A stretch of DNA of 64,000 bases from NCBI GenBank assembly GCA_038400315.1, contig CP151667.1:6932329-6996328 (forward strand), written 5' to 3'. The notes under the pieces are model-generated. The model was not told where the DNA came from and did no database searches. It saw only the letters and a list, made by a program, of their open reading frames with translations. Shown piece by piece: positions 47,575-56,990 of the stretch. Both the position numbers and the translations under genes were made by a program. Each line of letters begins with the position of its first letter. Within the stretch, counting starts at the first letter, position 1. The DNA is from Isosphaeraceae bacterium EP7 (GTDB taxonomy: Bacteria > Planctomycetota > Planctomycetia > Isosphaerales > Isosphaeraceae).

Positions 47575-49748
47575 GCTTCGGACTCGCTCACGCCTTGATG
47601 CTCGCCGGGCTGGCCGGCCTGGCCATCCCGCCGATCCTCCATCGCCTCAGGAGGCGTCCCGGCGAGGTCGTCGACTGGGCCGCCATGCAGTTCCTCGACG
47701 AGGAGCCCGCCGCGCGCCGGCGACCCCGCCTCGACGACCTGCCGCTCATGCTCGTGCGCATGGCCACGCTCGGCCTCATCGCGGTCTCCCTGGCTCGGCC
47801 TTATCTCCGGTCGGGCACCGGCGAGCCGGGCGCCGGGCCGGGGCCTCGGCTCGTCGTGCTGGTCCTCGACGGCTCGGCCAGCATGGGACGCCGGGGCGCC
47901 GAGGGAACCCCACGCGAAGCGGCCGTCGCCTGGGCACGCTCGCTGCTCAAGAGGCTCGAACCGGGCGACCGGGTCGCCCTGCTCCTGGCCCGCGACCGCG
48001 TCGCGCGGGTCATCGACCCTCCGAGCTCCGACCTCTCACGCGTTGCTGAAGCGCTCGACGCCCTCCCGCCCCCCCGCGGGTCGAGTGACCTCCCCTCGGC
48101 CGTCGGCGAGGCGTTGCGCATCCTGGAAGGGGTGACACAGCCGGCCGACCTCATGCTGCTCACGGACCACCAGCGGCTGGCCTTCCGCCCCGACGAGTCG
48201 GCCCGCTGGCAGCTCTTGCGCGACCTGCGAGGGCGGCTCCCCGCCCCCGTCCGACTCTGGGCACCCGACTTCAGTCCGGCCGGGCCGGCGGCAGGCTCGA
48301 CCCCCGACGGCTCGGTCGGCCCGGTCTCGGTCTCCCGCGACCCGATTGCACCCGGAATGACGCTGACGGTCTCGGCCGAGATCGCCAACGCAGGGCCCGG
48401 CCCGCTGGTGCGGCAGGCCGAATTGCTCATCGATGGCCAGCTCGCGTCGATCCCCGCGCAGGCGGTCGGCCCGCTCCCGCCCGGGGCCCGCGCCCCCGTC
48501 CTCTTCCGGGCCTCGATCGCCGACGCGGGGGAGCACCTGCTCGGGATCCGGCTGCGGCCGGCCGACGACCCGAACCCCGTCGACGACACCTCCGAACGCC
48601 CCGTCACCGTGCGCGACGCCCTGTCGGCACTGCTCGTCACCGGCGAGCCCGACGCCGACGCTGTGGAACGGGCGACCGAGTTTCTCCGGATCGCGCTCGC
48701 CCCGGTCGACGATCAGGCCCCGGTCGTCCGAGCCCGGGCAGCGGCGGTTAGCTCACTGACGCCCACCTCGCTCGACGGCCAGTCGCTCGTCATCCTGGCC
48801 GGCGTCGACCGCCTGCCGGACGAGTTCAGCGGGCCGCTCGCCAGATTCGTCGGGCAGGGCGGCGGGCTGCTCGTCATCCCCGGAAGCCGGGCCGAAGTCC
48901 CCGGCTGGGTCGACCAGCTCGGCCCGCGCGGGTCCGACCTGCTGCCGGCGCTTCCCGGCGATCTGAAGGGGGAAGTGGGCCGCCGCGAGGCCGTGGCGCA
49001 CCCGGCCCCCTCCAGTTTCAGCGGCCCCGTGATGGCCCCGCTCGCCGCGGGCGACGCCCCCGCCCTGGGGCTCGCCGACCTGTACTCGTACCGGGTGCTC
49101 CGCCCCCTGCCCGGCTCAACTGTCGCGGCCCGGCTGGACAACGGCGACCCCTGGATCGTCGAACGGCCGCGAGGTCGGGGCCGGGTCGCACTGCTCGCCG
49201 GCCCGCTGGACGCCAATTCCGGGACCCTGCCGATCAACGCGGACTTCGTCCCGCTCGTCCACGAGTGGGCCGGCCGCCTGGGAGGGCCCGACGCCACGCA
49301 TCGGCCCGTCCGCCCCGGCGAGCCGCTCGCCTTCGACCTCGACCCGCCGCCCGCCGCCGACGTCGCCGCGCCGACCATCACCGACCCCGACGGCGTCCGC
49401 CACCCCGCGTCCATCGACCGGTCGGCCGGCCGGGCCGTCGCTCGGCTGCGCCAGGCCGACATCCCTGGCGTCTACCGGCTCGACCCGGCCGGCCCCCGAG
49501 GCCGAGCCGCTTACGCGACGGTCGCCGCAGACCCACGCGAGCCCGACCCCGCCCGCCTGACCCCGGCCGACGCCGCCCGACTGGCCCTGGGCTGGCCGCT
49601 CGAACTCGACTCCTCGCCCGCTCGGCTGGCGGGCCGGCTGCTCGCCCCCCGCGCCGCCACCGACCGCGAAGCTTGGAGGCCGCTCCTCCTGCTCGCGCTC
49701 GGCGGGCTCGCCCTGGAAGCCTGGATGTCCCGGCTCAGGGCACGATGA
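47571..49748 (+). CDS. BatA-like membrane protein with VWA domain
   Basis: 725 residues from GTG overlapping the DUF58 stop. The N-terminal BatA domain has two membrane segments (ALMLAGLAGLAIPPIL; LMLVRMATLGLIAVSLARPYL) flanking FLDEEPAARRRPRLDD. A VWA domain follows with MIDAS DGSASM at residues 100-105 and a T/D loop LLTDHQ. A CARDB-like beta region and a class-I-glutamine-amidotransferase-like segment (ILAGVDRLPDEFSGPLARFVGQGGGLLVIPG) complete the protein, with a C-terminal hydrophobic helix. It is a likely MoxR client and envelope component. Confidence 0.9.
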   Translation: MSFGLAHALMLAGLAGLAIPPILHRLRRRPGEVVDWAAMQFLDEEPAARRRPRLDDLPLMLVRMATLGLIAVSLARPYLRSGTGEPGAGPGPRLVVLVLDGSASMGRRGAEGTPREAAVAWARSLLKRLEPGDRVALLLARDRVARVIDPPSSDLSRVAEALDALPPPRGSSDLPSAVGEALRILEGVTQPADLMLLTDHQRLAFRPDESARWQLLRDLRGRLPAPVRLWAPDFSPAGPAAGSTPDGSVGPVSVSRDPIAPGMTLTVSAEIANAGPGPLVRQAELLIDGQLASIPAQAVGPLPPGARAPVLFRASIADAGEHLLGIRLRPADDPNPVDDTSERPVTVRDALSALLVTGEPDADAVERATEFLRIALAPVDDQAPVVRARAAAVSSLTPTSLDGQSLVILAGVDRLPDEFSGPLARFVGQGGGLLVIPGSRAEVPGWVDQLGPRGSDLLPALPGDLKGEVGRREAVAHPAPSSFSGPVMAPLAAGDAPALGLADLYSYRVLRPLPGSTVAARLDNGDPWIVERPRGRGRVALLAGPLDANSGTLPINADFVPLVHEWAGRLGGPDATHRPVRPGEPLAFDLDPPPAADVAAPTITDPDGVRHPASIDRSAGRAVARLRQADIPGVYRLDPAGPRGRAAYATVAADPREPDPARLTPADAARLALGWPLELDSSPARLAGRLLAPRAATDREAWRPLLLLALGGLALEAWMSRLRAR

Positions 49749-50237
49749 GCTGAATGCTTATGCGATGTGACGTTGATCCAAAGCAACGCGACCGGACACA
49801 AAATCTGGCTGCAAGCATGAAATCGTGGGCAAGCCATCCGGAGATCCGTCTATTATGGCAGAAAATGCGATCCTCGCGTTTTCATTCGACGACACTCCTC
49901 AAATTTTCCGCCGATTGCCGTCCGAACCCCGAGAAGAAACGTACTATTGCAACGGGTTGCGGCTAAATCAGGCCGCCCAATGCCGATGAGCTGCTGACAC
50001 ATCGAACGAGCAGCTCCATCCGGCCGATCTGTTGCGGATCCCTCGGGATTGCACCGAGGGCGTCCGGAAGTTGCCCCGTCCCCGGTCGGATTCGGCTCTC
50101 AGGATCGATGACGATCCCATTAGGGCCCGGGTCTTCGACGCGGACGAGGCCCGAGAGGGAAGACCGCGAAGCGCCGGCCATGTTGGCCCTGCGCTCCGAG
50201 TGCGTCCCTTCGCATTTCACCTGGAGACGTACGCACG
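49749..50237. other. Intergenic region, 489 bp, between VWA gene and PEP-CTERM gene
   Basis: No supported gene. The first 220 bp are AT-richer than the surroundings. GAGCTGCT (49988-49995) and AGCAGCTC (50009-50016) form a perfect 8-bp inverted repeat with a 13-nt loop, which could end the MoxR-VWA transcript or be an operator. The PEP-CTERM gene has GGAG 11 nt before its ATG at the right edge. Confidence 0.45.
49988..50016. terminator. Hairpin, possible terminator or operator
   Basis: Perfect 8-bp inverted repeat with a 13-nt loop, 240 nt past the VWA gene stop and 220 nt before the next start. No T-run; the role is uncertain. Confidence 0.35.
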
Positions 50238-51188
50238 ATGACTCGCCGCATTTTCGGTCGGATCGCCGGTGCCATGCTGACCCTTGCCGCCCCGGGCCTG
50301 GCCTCGGCCGATTCGGTCCTCTACAAGTACAACGTCGTCACCACGGGCGACTTCACCCAGAACTCGCATGTTGATTACAACACATTCATCGGCGGCAATC
50401 TGAAGGGGTCCGGCGGCGTCTTCTCGATGAGCAACAACTTCCCGGTCGGGCCCGGCCTGACCATCGCCGGAACCGCCGTCGGCTCCAGCAACCAGCAGGT
50501 CAACAGCAACCGGAACCTCGTCGTCTCCAGCGCCGGCGCCGCGGGCACCGTCCACCTCAACGGCGGGTCGCTCGTCATCGACTCGACCCTGGCGACGCAG
50601 GCCGCCCAGATCAGCCAGGAATTGCAGAACGACTCGATCGCCTTCAAGGCCCTGGCCACCAATCAGGCGGGCCCGGTGGTGGCCAACAACGGCCAGTTCA
50701 CCTTCACCGTGAACGCGGCCACCGCCGTCAACGGCGTCGCCGTCTTCAACATCAATGGGGCCTTGCTCAGCAGCAACTCGGTCCAGAATGGCCTCTCGCT
50801 GGCCGGCGACTTCGCGAGCGTCAGCAGCATCATCATCAACGTCACGGGCACGTCGATCACCACGAACGGGAACTTCAACGGCGCCTGGAACGGTGCCCCG
50901 ATCAGCGCCAAGACGCTCTGGAACTTCGCCGACGCCACCACGCTGACCCTCAACAACAACTTCCAGGGGGCCATCCTGGCCGTCAACGCCGCCGTGACGC
51001 ACAGCAGCGTCTCGACCGACGGCTCGCTCTTCGCCAAGTCGCTGGTCTCCAATGGCGAGATCCACAAGTCCCTCTACAGCGGCTACGTGCCGAGTCCCTC
51101 GGTCGTCCCCGAGCCCGCCTCGTTGGTCATGGCCGGGATCGGTGCCGCCTTCGCCATGGTCACCGCCCGCCGCCGGGCCCGCGCCTGA
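50238..51188 (+). CDS. Choice-of-anchor A family protein with PEP-CTERM
   Basis: 316 residues. Signal peptide RIAGAMLTLAAPGLASAD, then the choice-of-anchor A domain: NVVTTGDFTQNSHVDYNTFIGGNL, SVSSIIINVTGTSI and FADATTLTLNNNFQGAILAVNAAVTHSSVSTDGSLFA are its hallmark beta-helix-like strands. The C-terminus VVPEPASLVMAGIGAAFAMVTARRRARA is a PEP-CTERM signal. Members bear different C-terminal anchors in different phyla; function is unknown, with surface or ice/collagen-binding adhesin roles proposed for relatives. It interrupts the MoxR/VWA series and is probably an independent transcript. Confidence 0.9.
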   Translation: MTRRIFGRIAGAMLTLAAPGLASADSVLYKYNVVTTGDFTQNSHVDYNTFIGGNLKGSGGVFSMSNNFPVGPGLTIAGTAVGSSNQQVNSNRNLVVSSAGAAGTVHLNGGSLVIDSTLATQAAQISQELQNDSIAFKALATNQAGPVVANNGQFTFTVNAATAVNGVAVFNINGALLSSNSVQNGLSLAGDFASVSSIIINVTGTSITTNGNFNGAWNGAPISAKTLWNFADATTLTLNNNFQGAILAVNAAVTHSSVSTDGSLFAKSLVSNGEIHKSLYSGYVPSPSVVPEPASLVMAGIGAAFAMVTARRRARA

Positions 51189-51243
51189 CCCGAAGTTTGG
51201 GGGAGCGATCCCCCGGGCCGACCCGGCCCGAACAAGGCCAACC

Positions 51244-51284
51244 GGGACCGCCCCGCGTCGAGATCCTCGACGCGGGGCGGTCCC
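51244..51284 (+). terminator. 19-bp perfect hairpin terminator
   Basis: GGGACCGCCCCGCGTCGAG (51244-51262) pairs perfectly with 51266-51284 around the 3-nt loop ATC, 55 nt past the PEP-CTERM gene stop. GCCTTCGTTT follows, a partial T-rich tail. Confidence 0.75.
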
Positions 51285-51449
51285 GCCTTCGTTTCGAAGG
51301 GAAGACCGGGCGCGGCGGGCTGGGCCGGCCCTCGGCTTCCCCCCCCGCCGGGGGCCCGATAGACTGGCGGCCGAGCGGCCGGGCAAGTTGCCCCGGCCGC
51401 GCCGTTGCACCTGCGTCCGTCGGGCGCCAACCCCTGGAAGGCCCGCGCC

Positions 51450-53825
51450 ATGACGGTCGACCTGCCGGGCGGGCTCCGCCTGATCCTGGCCGGCGCGCCG
51501 ACAGCCTGGACCTGGGGGCTCGCCGCCCTCGCCCTGATCGGCCTCGTCTGGGCGTTCTCGCGCCAGGAGCTGCGCCTCGTCGGCGGCCGTGCGGCCCGCG
51601 CCTCGATGGCGCTCCGCATGCTGGCGGCCCTGCTGCTGGCCGCCGCCCTGTTCGAGCCGGTCCTGGAACGCACGACGCGAGAAACGAGGCCCGGCCGGGT
51701 GATCGTCGCCGTCGACGTCTCGGCCAGCATGGAGACGATCGACCGCCGGAGGCCCGACGCCGAGCGGCAAGCCCTGGCCCGCACGCTCGGCCAGATCGAT
51801 CCGGCCACGATCCCCAGACGCGAGATCGCCCGGCGGCTGCTCGATGGCCCCCTCGCGCCACTGGCCCGCGAGCACACCGTCGAGTTCGAGTCGTTCGCGC
51901 TCCGGACCCGCCCCGCCTCGCCCGATGCGTTCGCCCGGCCCCTTCCCCCGGACGACCCCGAGAGGCTGGCCACCGACTGGTCCGGGGTGCTGGCCGACGC
52001 CCTGGCGGACCACCCTTCGAGCCCCCCCGCCGACGCGCTGGTTCTGCTGACCGACGGCCGCCGGAACTTGCCCGAAGGCGACCTGCCCGCGCGGCTGGCC
52101 GGCCGCAAGATCCCGGTCTATCCGGTCCTCGTCGGCTCGACGATCCCCCCGCTCGACGTCGCCGTCGCCGCGTTGCGTGCCCCCGAAGTCGCCTTCCGCG
52201 GCGACGTGGCCACCGTCGAGGTCGTCGTCAAGGCCGACGGACTGGCCCCCGGGCGTGAGCTGAAGGTGACCCTGGAAACCCAGGGCGGCAAGCCGCTCAG
52301 CCAGGTCATCGTCACCCCGAGCGACCGGTCCAGGCCCGTGGCCACCTTCCGCCTGCCGCTGGGCACCCTGGGCCGGGTCCCGCTGACCGCCCGCGTCCAG
52401 CCACAGGCCGGCGATGCCCGCTCCGACAACGACGCCCGATCGACGGCCATCCAGGTGGTCGACGACAAGGCCCGCGTGCTGCTCATCGACGGCGAGCCTC
52501 GCTGGGAGTTCCGCTACCTGCGCAACGCGCTGACGCGCGACCCCCACGTCAGGCTCGACGCCGTCGTCTTCCGCCAGCCCTCACTCCCCGACCCGGATCC
52601 GGCCGCGACCAGGTCGGTCGACGCGGCCGAGTTCCCTGCCCCCGCGCCCTCGCCCGACCTGGCCGACCCGCTAGGCGAGTACGACCTGATCATCCTGGGC
52701 GACGCTGCCCCCTCCGACCTCTCCCCCGAGGCCTGGTCGCGGCTCGATCGCTACGTCTCGGAGCGCGGCGGGACCCTGGCCTTCTCCGCGGGCCCCCGGT
52801 CGTGGCCCCCCCTGCTCGCCGATCCGACGGCCCGTTCCTTGATCCCCGTCCTCGACCCGTCGCCCGTCCCGGTCGACCCCGCCGCCGTCGATCCGACTCA
52901 CCCGAGCCTCCCCTCGGGGGTCGCCCTGCACCCGAGCCCCGCGGCCCTGGCCGATCCATTGTCCTGGCCGATGCTCCAGCTCGACGCCCGGGGAGGCGCC
53001 GCCTGGGGGACGCTGCCGCGCCTTCCCTGGGTAGTCGCGGGCCGCCCAAAGCCGGCCGCCGCCGTGCTGGCCAGTGCCGGGGAGGGGCCGGAAGCGGGGG
53101 GCCGCGCGGCCATCGCGGCGCAGCCATACGGGCTGGGCAAGGTGCTCTGGGTGGGGACCGACGGCACCTGGCGGTGGCGGCACCGGGCGGGCGACGCCTA
53201 CCACCACCGGTTCTGGGGCCAGGTGGTGCGCTGGGCCTCCGCCGGGCGGCTGGCCTCGGGCAGTTCCCTGGCCCGATTCGGCCCCACCCGCTCGCGCCTG
53301 CCCGAGGGGGACGCCCCGTCGATCCAGGCCCGCTTCGCCGAGGGGACCGCCGGCCTGACGCCCGATCTCCTGGTCGCCGCCCGGATCTTCCGCGCCGATG
53401 ACCCGTCGCGAACCAGGGCCGTCGCCATCGCCCCGCTGCACCCGCTTCCCGGCCGCCCCCGCGTCTATCAGGGGGAAGCCACTCCTCTGCCGCCGGGCTC
53501 TTATGTCATCCGCCTGGAAGCCCCCACCCTGACGGCCGAAGGCCCGCCCCTGGAGGCCCCGCTCGACGTCAATCCCCGCGAGTTCGGCGAGTTGATCGAC
53601 CTGGCCGCCGACCCCGCCCCGCCCGAGCAACTGGCCCGTGCGACCGGGGGCCGGGTCTTCCTGGATCACGAGGCCGCCGCCCTTCCAGGCTCGATCCGGC
53701 CCCGAGTCCACACCCTGACCCGCCGGGTTAGCACGCCCCTCTGGGACGGCCCCGCCGCACTGCTGACGATCTTCGCCATCCTGACCGCCGGGTGGGCGCT
53801 TCGCCGACGATCCGGCCTATCCTAG
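51450..53825 (+). CDS. VWA/glutamine-amidotransferase-like membrane protein
   Basis: 791 residues. Two N-terminal membrane segments (~21-37 and 54-70), then a VWA domain with MIDAS DVSASM (residues 89-94) and VLLTDGRRN. The middle, VVVKADGLAPGRELKVTLE, is CARDB-like; ARVLLIDGEPRWEFRYLRNALTRD and YDLIILGDAAPSDLSPEAW form a GATase1-like Rossmann domain without an evident catalytic Cys. A final membrane helix (GPAALLTIFAILTAGWAL) ends it. GGAAGG 8 nt before ATG 51450 decides the start. It is a second VWA protein of the MoxR locus. Confidence 0.88.
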   Translation: MTVDLPGGLRLILAGAPTAWTWGLAALALIGLVWAFSRQELRLVGGRAARASMALRMLAALLLAAALFEPVLERTTRETRPGRVIVAVDVSASMETIDRRRPDAERQALARTLGQIDPATIPRREIARRLLDGPLAPLAREHTVEFESFALRTRPASPDAFARPLPPDDPERLATDWSGVLADALADHPSSPPADALVLLTDGRRNLPEGDLPARLAGRKIPVYPVLVGSTIPPLDVAVAALRAPEVAFRGDVATVEVVVKADGLAPGRELKVTLETQGGKPLSQVIVTPSDRSRPVATFRLPLGTLGRVPLTARVQPQAGDARSDNDARSTAIQVVDDKARVLLIDGEPRWEFRYLRNALTRDPHVRLDAVVFRQPSLPDPDPAATRSVDAAEFPAPAPSPDLADPLGEYDLIILGDAAPSDLSPEAWSRLDRYVSERGGTLAFSAGPRSWPPLLADPTARSLIPVLDPSPVPVDPAAVDPTHPSLPSGVALHPSPAALADPLSWPMLQLDARGGAAWGTLPRLPWVVAGRPKPAAAVLASAGEGPEAGGRAAIAAQPYGLGKVLWVGTDGTWRWRHRAGDAYHHRFWGQVVRWASAGRLASGSSLARFGPTRSRLPEGDAPSIQARFAEGTAGLTPDLLVAARIFRADDPSRTRAVAIAPLHPLPGRPRVYQGEATPLPPGSYVIRLEAPTLTAEGPPLEAPLDVNPREFGELIDLAADPAPPEQLARATGGRVFLDHEAAALPGSIRPRVHTLTRRVSTPLWDGPAALLTIFAILTAGWALRRRSGLS

Positions 53826-53928
53826 GTCGACGGCGGGGGCGAGTTGGGCGATGATGCTCGGTGAAGTCGGCCCCGATTCCCCCGGACAAACGCCGAGGTG
53901 AGCGCCCCTCACGGCGGAGACGACCGAG

Positions 53929-56900
53929 ATGGCCAAGCCCGAGCCGCAAAGCCAGCTTACCCCCGCGATCGGCCGGGCCCTGCGCGGGCTCGAACGTCGC
54001 CTGCGGTTGGTCGCCGCGATGCGCGGGCTGGGCACGCTGATGCTGGCCGCCGCGGCCTGCCTGACCGTCGGCATGGCGGCCGACTTCGCCTGGGACGCCC
54101 CCGATTGGGCCAGGCGCATCGCCTGGATCATCGGAGTGGGCTGCCTCGCCACCATCCCGATCCGCACGTTCGTCCATGCGTTCATGAGACATCCCGGGGC
54201 GCTGGCCCTGGCGGCGCTGGCCGAACGATCCGACCCGGCGCTCGGCGACCGGCTGACCGCGGCGGTCGACCTCCTGCTGAGGCCCGCCGGATCGCCGGCC
54301 CTGGTGCGAGCCACGATCGCCGAGGCCGAGGCCCGCGCAGACGCCGTCGACGCCCGCCGCGCCGTCCCAGACCGGGCCGCCCGCCGCCATTTCCTGGCCG
54401 GGCTGCTGGCGCTCGCCCCCCTGGCGAGTGCGGCCTGGCTGGCCCCCGACTCGATCGGGGTGCTCCTTCGCCGGGCTCTCGTCCCCCGCTCCGACCTGCA
54501 ACGCATCAGCCGACATCTCATCGAAGTAACCCCCGGCGATCGCGAAGTGGCGCTCGGCGACGACGTCGCCGTGACGGCCCGCGTGGCCCCCCGGTTCGGC
54601 GGAACGCCGCCCGAAGAGGCCTGGTTGGAGTGGTCGGGGCCCGACGGTGGTAACCCCCGTCGTGCCCGATTGGTCCCCGATCGAGGCCGCCCCGGACACT
54701 TCGCCGGGACGCTCCCCGCCTCGATGCCCGTGACCGGATACCGGGTCCGCTCGGGGCCCGCCGCCAGCCGCCGCCACGAGATCCGGGGGATTGAGCCCCC
54801 GACCATCGCCGGGCTGACGGCCACCGTCCGGCCCCCCGCGTACACAGGCCGCCCGACGACCACCGCCCGGGACGCCTCGCGCATCGTCGCCTTCGAGGGG
54901 AGCACGATCACGCTCGCCCTTCAAACCAAGGCCGACCGGGCCACCCTGACCACGCCCGGCGAGCCTGCGCGGCCATTCAACCGGACGAGCCTGGACTCAT
55001 CCTTTCAGATCGACATGAAGGCCGATGAGTCGGGCACCTTCGCGATCGGACTCGTCGACGCCCGGGGGATCGCCGGTCGATCGGGGCCCGCCAGGCACCT
55101 GGCGGTCGGGCCCGACGAGCCGCCGACCGCCGTCGCCCACGGCCCGGACGCCGGGACCAGGGCCAGGCCTGACGACGTGCTGACCATCCGCCTGGCCGCG
55201 GCCGACGACGTGGCCGTCGCCTCCGCCGAGCTGCACTGCGAGGTCAGGCGGGTTGCCCCGGGCAAGTCTCCCTCGCCCGCTCAGATGCCGATCGACCTCG
55301 AACGCGTCGGCCCCTCCGAGGTCCGCGGGCTCGCCCTGCTGCGGCTCGCCCCGCTGGGCCTGGCCCCCGGCGACGTCGTGGCCTGCCGCGTGAGGGTGGC
55401 CGACAATCGGCCCCCGCCCCGCGGCCCCAACGTCACCTGGGCCGACCTGCCCCCGCTGACGATCGCCCCGGACGCCGAGCCCCTGGGCCTCCAGGCGGGC
55501 AGGCGACGCCGCGACGCGACCCGCGAACGGATCGACACACTCGCACGCGACGCCGCGACCGCCCGCGTCGAGGTCGAGCAGCTGCGTTACGCCGCCGACG
55601 CCGCGGCGCGGGGCAACGGCCGATGGGACGACGCGAGGAAGGACGACCTCGCACGCAGGACGCGCGACGTGGCCGCCCTGGCCGATCGCCTCCGAGCCCT
55701 GGCCGGCGACCTGGAGCACGACCAGGACGCCCGATTCAGCCCCCTGGCCGCCCCCGCCCGCGGCGTGGCCGAGGCGCAGGTCGAGCCCGGCCGCGACCGC
55801 CTCGAACGCGCGGGCCGTTCGACCACCCCCGGATCTCGCCTGGACGAGTTGCGCCGGGCCGATGCCCACCTCGCCGCCACCCGGACCGGCCTGGACGAGC
55901 TGCGCCGCGACTTCGACGAGCTGGCCCGCGACGACGCCGACCGCGAGTCGCTGGCCCGGCTGGCCGAGGCACAGGACGCGCTGGCCGACCGCGCGGGCGA
56001 CCTGGCCAAGCATCGGCCCGCGGGGGGAGAACTCGACCGCCTGAAGGCCGAGCAGGAGGCCCTCGGCCGCGACGTCGACCGCCTCGTCGAGCAGTCCCCC
56101 ACCCTCCGCGCCGAGCTGCTGTCCGGCCAGATCAAGGAGGCAGGCGCCCTGGCCAACCGGGCCAAGGACCTCGCCCGCCGCAACGCCGAGCCCCCGCCCG
56201 ACCGGGCCAAGGAAGCCGAAGACGCCCGCGCGTTGGCCCGCGAGGCCGAGCAAGTCGGCAAGTCATTGGCCGATCTCGCCGACCGATCCAAGGACCTCAG
56301 CCCGGCCTCGCGCGAGCCCGCGCAGGCCGCCGCCAAGCAGCTTGGCCGCGACGCCCCCGCCGCTCTGGACCGTGCCGCCGATGCCCTGGCCGGCAACCGA
56401 CCCGACGACGCCAGCGAGGCCCGACGCAAGGCCGGCGAGGCCCTCGAAGGCGGGGCCCGCAAGGCGACCGACCTGGCCGGCTCGCTCCAGTCCGACTATC
56501 CCGAGCTGAACATCGCCGAGCCCGACGCCCGAGTCGACCCCGCCCTGGCCGGTGCCCGGGAGGCCCTTCGCGCCGCCGCCCGAGAGATCGACGGGCCCCC
56601 CGGTGAAGACGCGGGCAAACCCGCGCCGTCGGCCGAGCCCGCCATGCGCCAGGCCGCCGCCGGCCTCCGCGCCGCCGCCCAGCCGCCTCGGCCAGGCGCG
56701 GCACTTGCGGGCCCCGCCGGCACCTCGGCCGGCAAGTCGGCCGCCGCGGCGGGTATCGCCGCCCCCGACCTCTCGACTCTGCCGGCGCTCGCTCGCCAGA
56801 GGGCCGGCCGCGCCTGGGGCGGTCTGCCCCCCCACCTGCGTGCCGCCCTGCAAAGCCAGGGGATGCGCGGCGGCTACCGCGACGACTATGAACGGCTCAT

Positions 56901-56940
56901 CCGCCTCTACTTCCGCGAGGTCGCCGCCGATCCCCGCTGA
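53929..56940 (+). CDS. DUF4175-like coiled-coil membrane protein
   Basis: 1003 residues; GGAG 9 nt before the ATG. Three hydrophobic segments (about 34-52, 62-80, 137-157) precede a beta-rich part (EVALGDDVAVTARVAPRFGG, TATVRPPAYTGRPTT) and then about 420 residues of highly charged heptad-like helix (RDATRERIDTLARDAATARVEVEQL to AREAEQVGKSLADLADRSKDL). The extreme C-terminus GGLPPHLRAALQSQGMRGGYRDDYERLIRLYFREVA is compact and conserved-looking. The arrangement matches DUF4175/planctomycete proteins that follow VWA genes in MoxR loci. It may be a mechanical or scaffold part of the envelope system; this is inference. Confidence 0.82.
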   Translation: MAKPEPQSQLTPAIGRALRGLERRLRLVAAMRGLGTLMLAAAACLTVGMAADFAWDAPDWARRIAWIIGVGCLATIPIRTFVHAFMRHPGALALAALAERSDPALGDRLTAAVDLLLRPAGSPALVRATIAEAEARADAVDARRAVPDRAARRHFLAGLLALAPLASAAWLAPDSIGVLLRRALVPRSDLQRISRHLIEVTPGDREVALGDDVAVTARVAPRFGGTPPEEAWLEWSGPDGGNPRRARLVPDRGRPGHFAGTLPASMPVTGYRVRSGPAASRRHEIRGIEPPTIAGLTATVRPPAYTGRPTTTARDASRIVAFEGSTITLALQTKADRATLTTPGEPARPFNRTSLDSSFQIDMKADESGTFAIGLVDARGIAGRSGPARHLAVGPDEPPTAVAHGPDAGTRARPDDVLTIRLAAADDVAVASAELHCEVRRVAPGKSPSPAQMPIDLERVGPSEVRGLALLRLAPLGLAPGDVVACRVRVADNRPPPRGPNVTWADLPPLTIAPDAEPLGLQAGRRRRDATRERIDTLARDAATARVEVEQLRYAADAAARGNGRWDDARKDDLARRTRDVAALADRLRALAGDLEHDQDARFSPLAAPARGVAEAQVEPGRDRLERAGRSTTPGSRLDELRRADAHLAATRTGLDELRRDFDELARDDADRESLARLAEAQDALADRAGDLAKHRPAGGELDRLKAEQEALGRDVDRLVEQSPTLRAELLSGQIKEAGALANRAKDLARRNAEPPPDRAKEAEDARALAREAEQVGKSLADLADRSKDLSPASREPAQAAAKQLGRDAPAALDRAADALAGNRPDDASEARRKAGEALEGGARKATDLAGSLQSDYPELNIAEPDARVDPALAGAREALRAAAREIDGPPGEDAGKPAPSAEPAMRQAAAGLRAAAQPPRPGAALAGPAGTSAGKSAAAAGIAAPDLSTLPALARQRAGRAWGGLPPHLRAALQSQGMRGGYRDDYERLIRLYFREVAADPR

Positions 56941-56990
56941 GCCTCATCCATCCACGGATCTCTGCTCTTTTGAAACCTGAATCCCATCGA

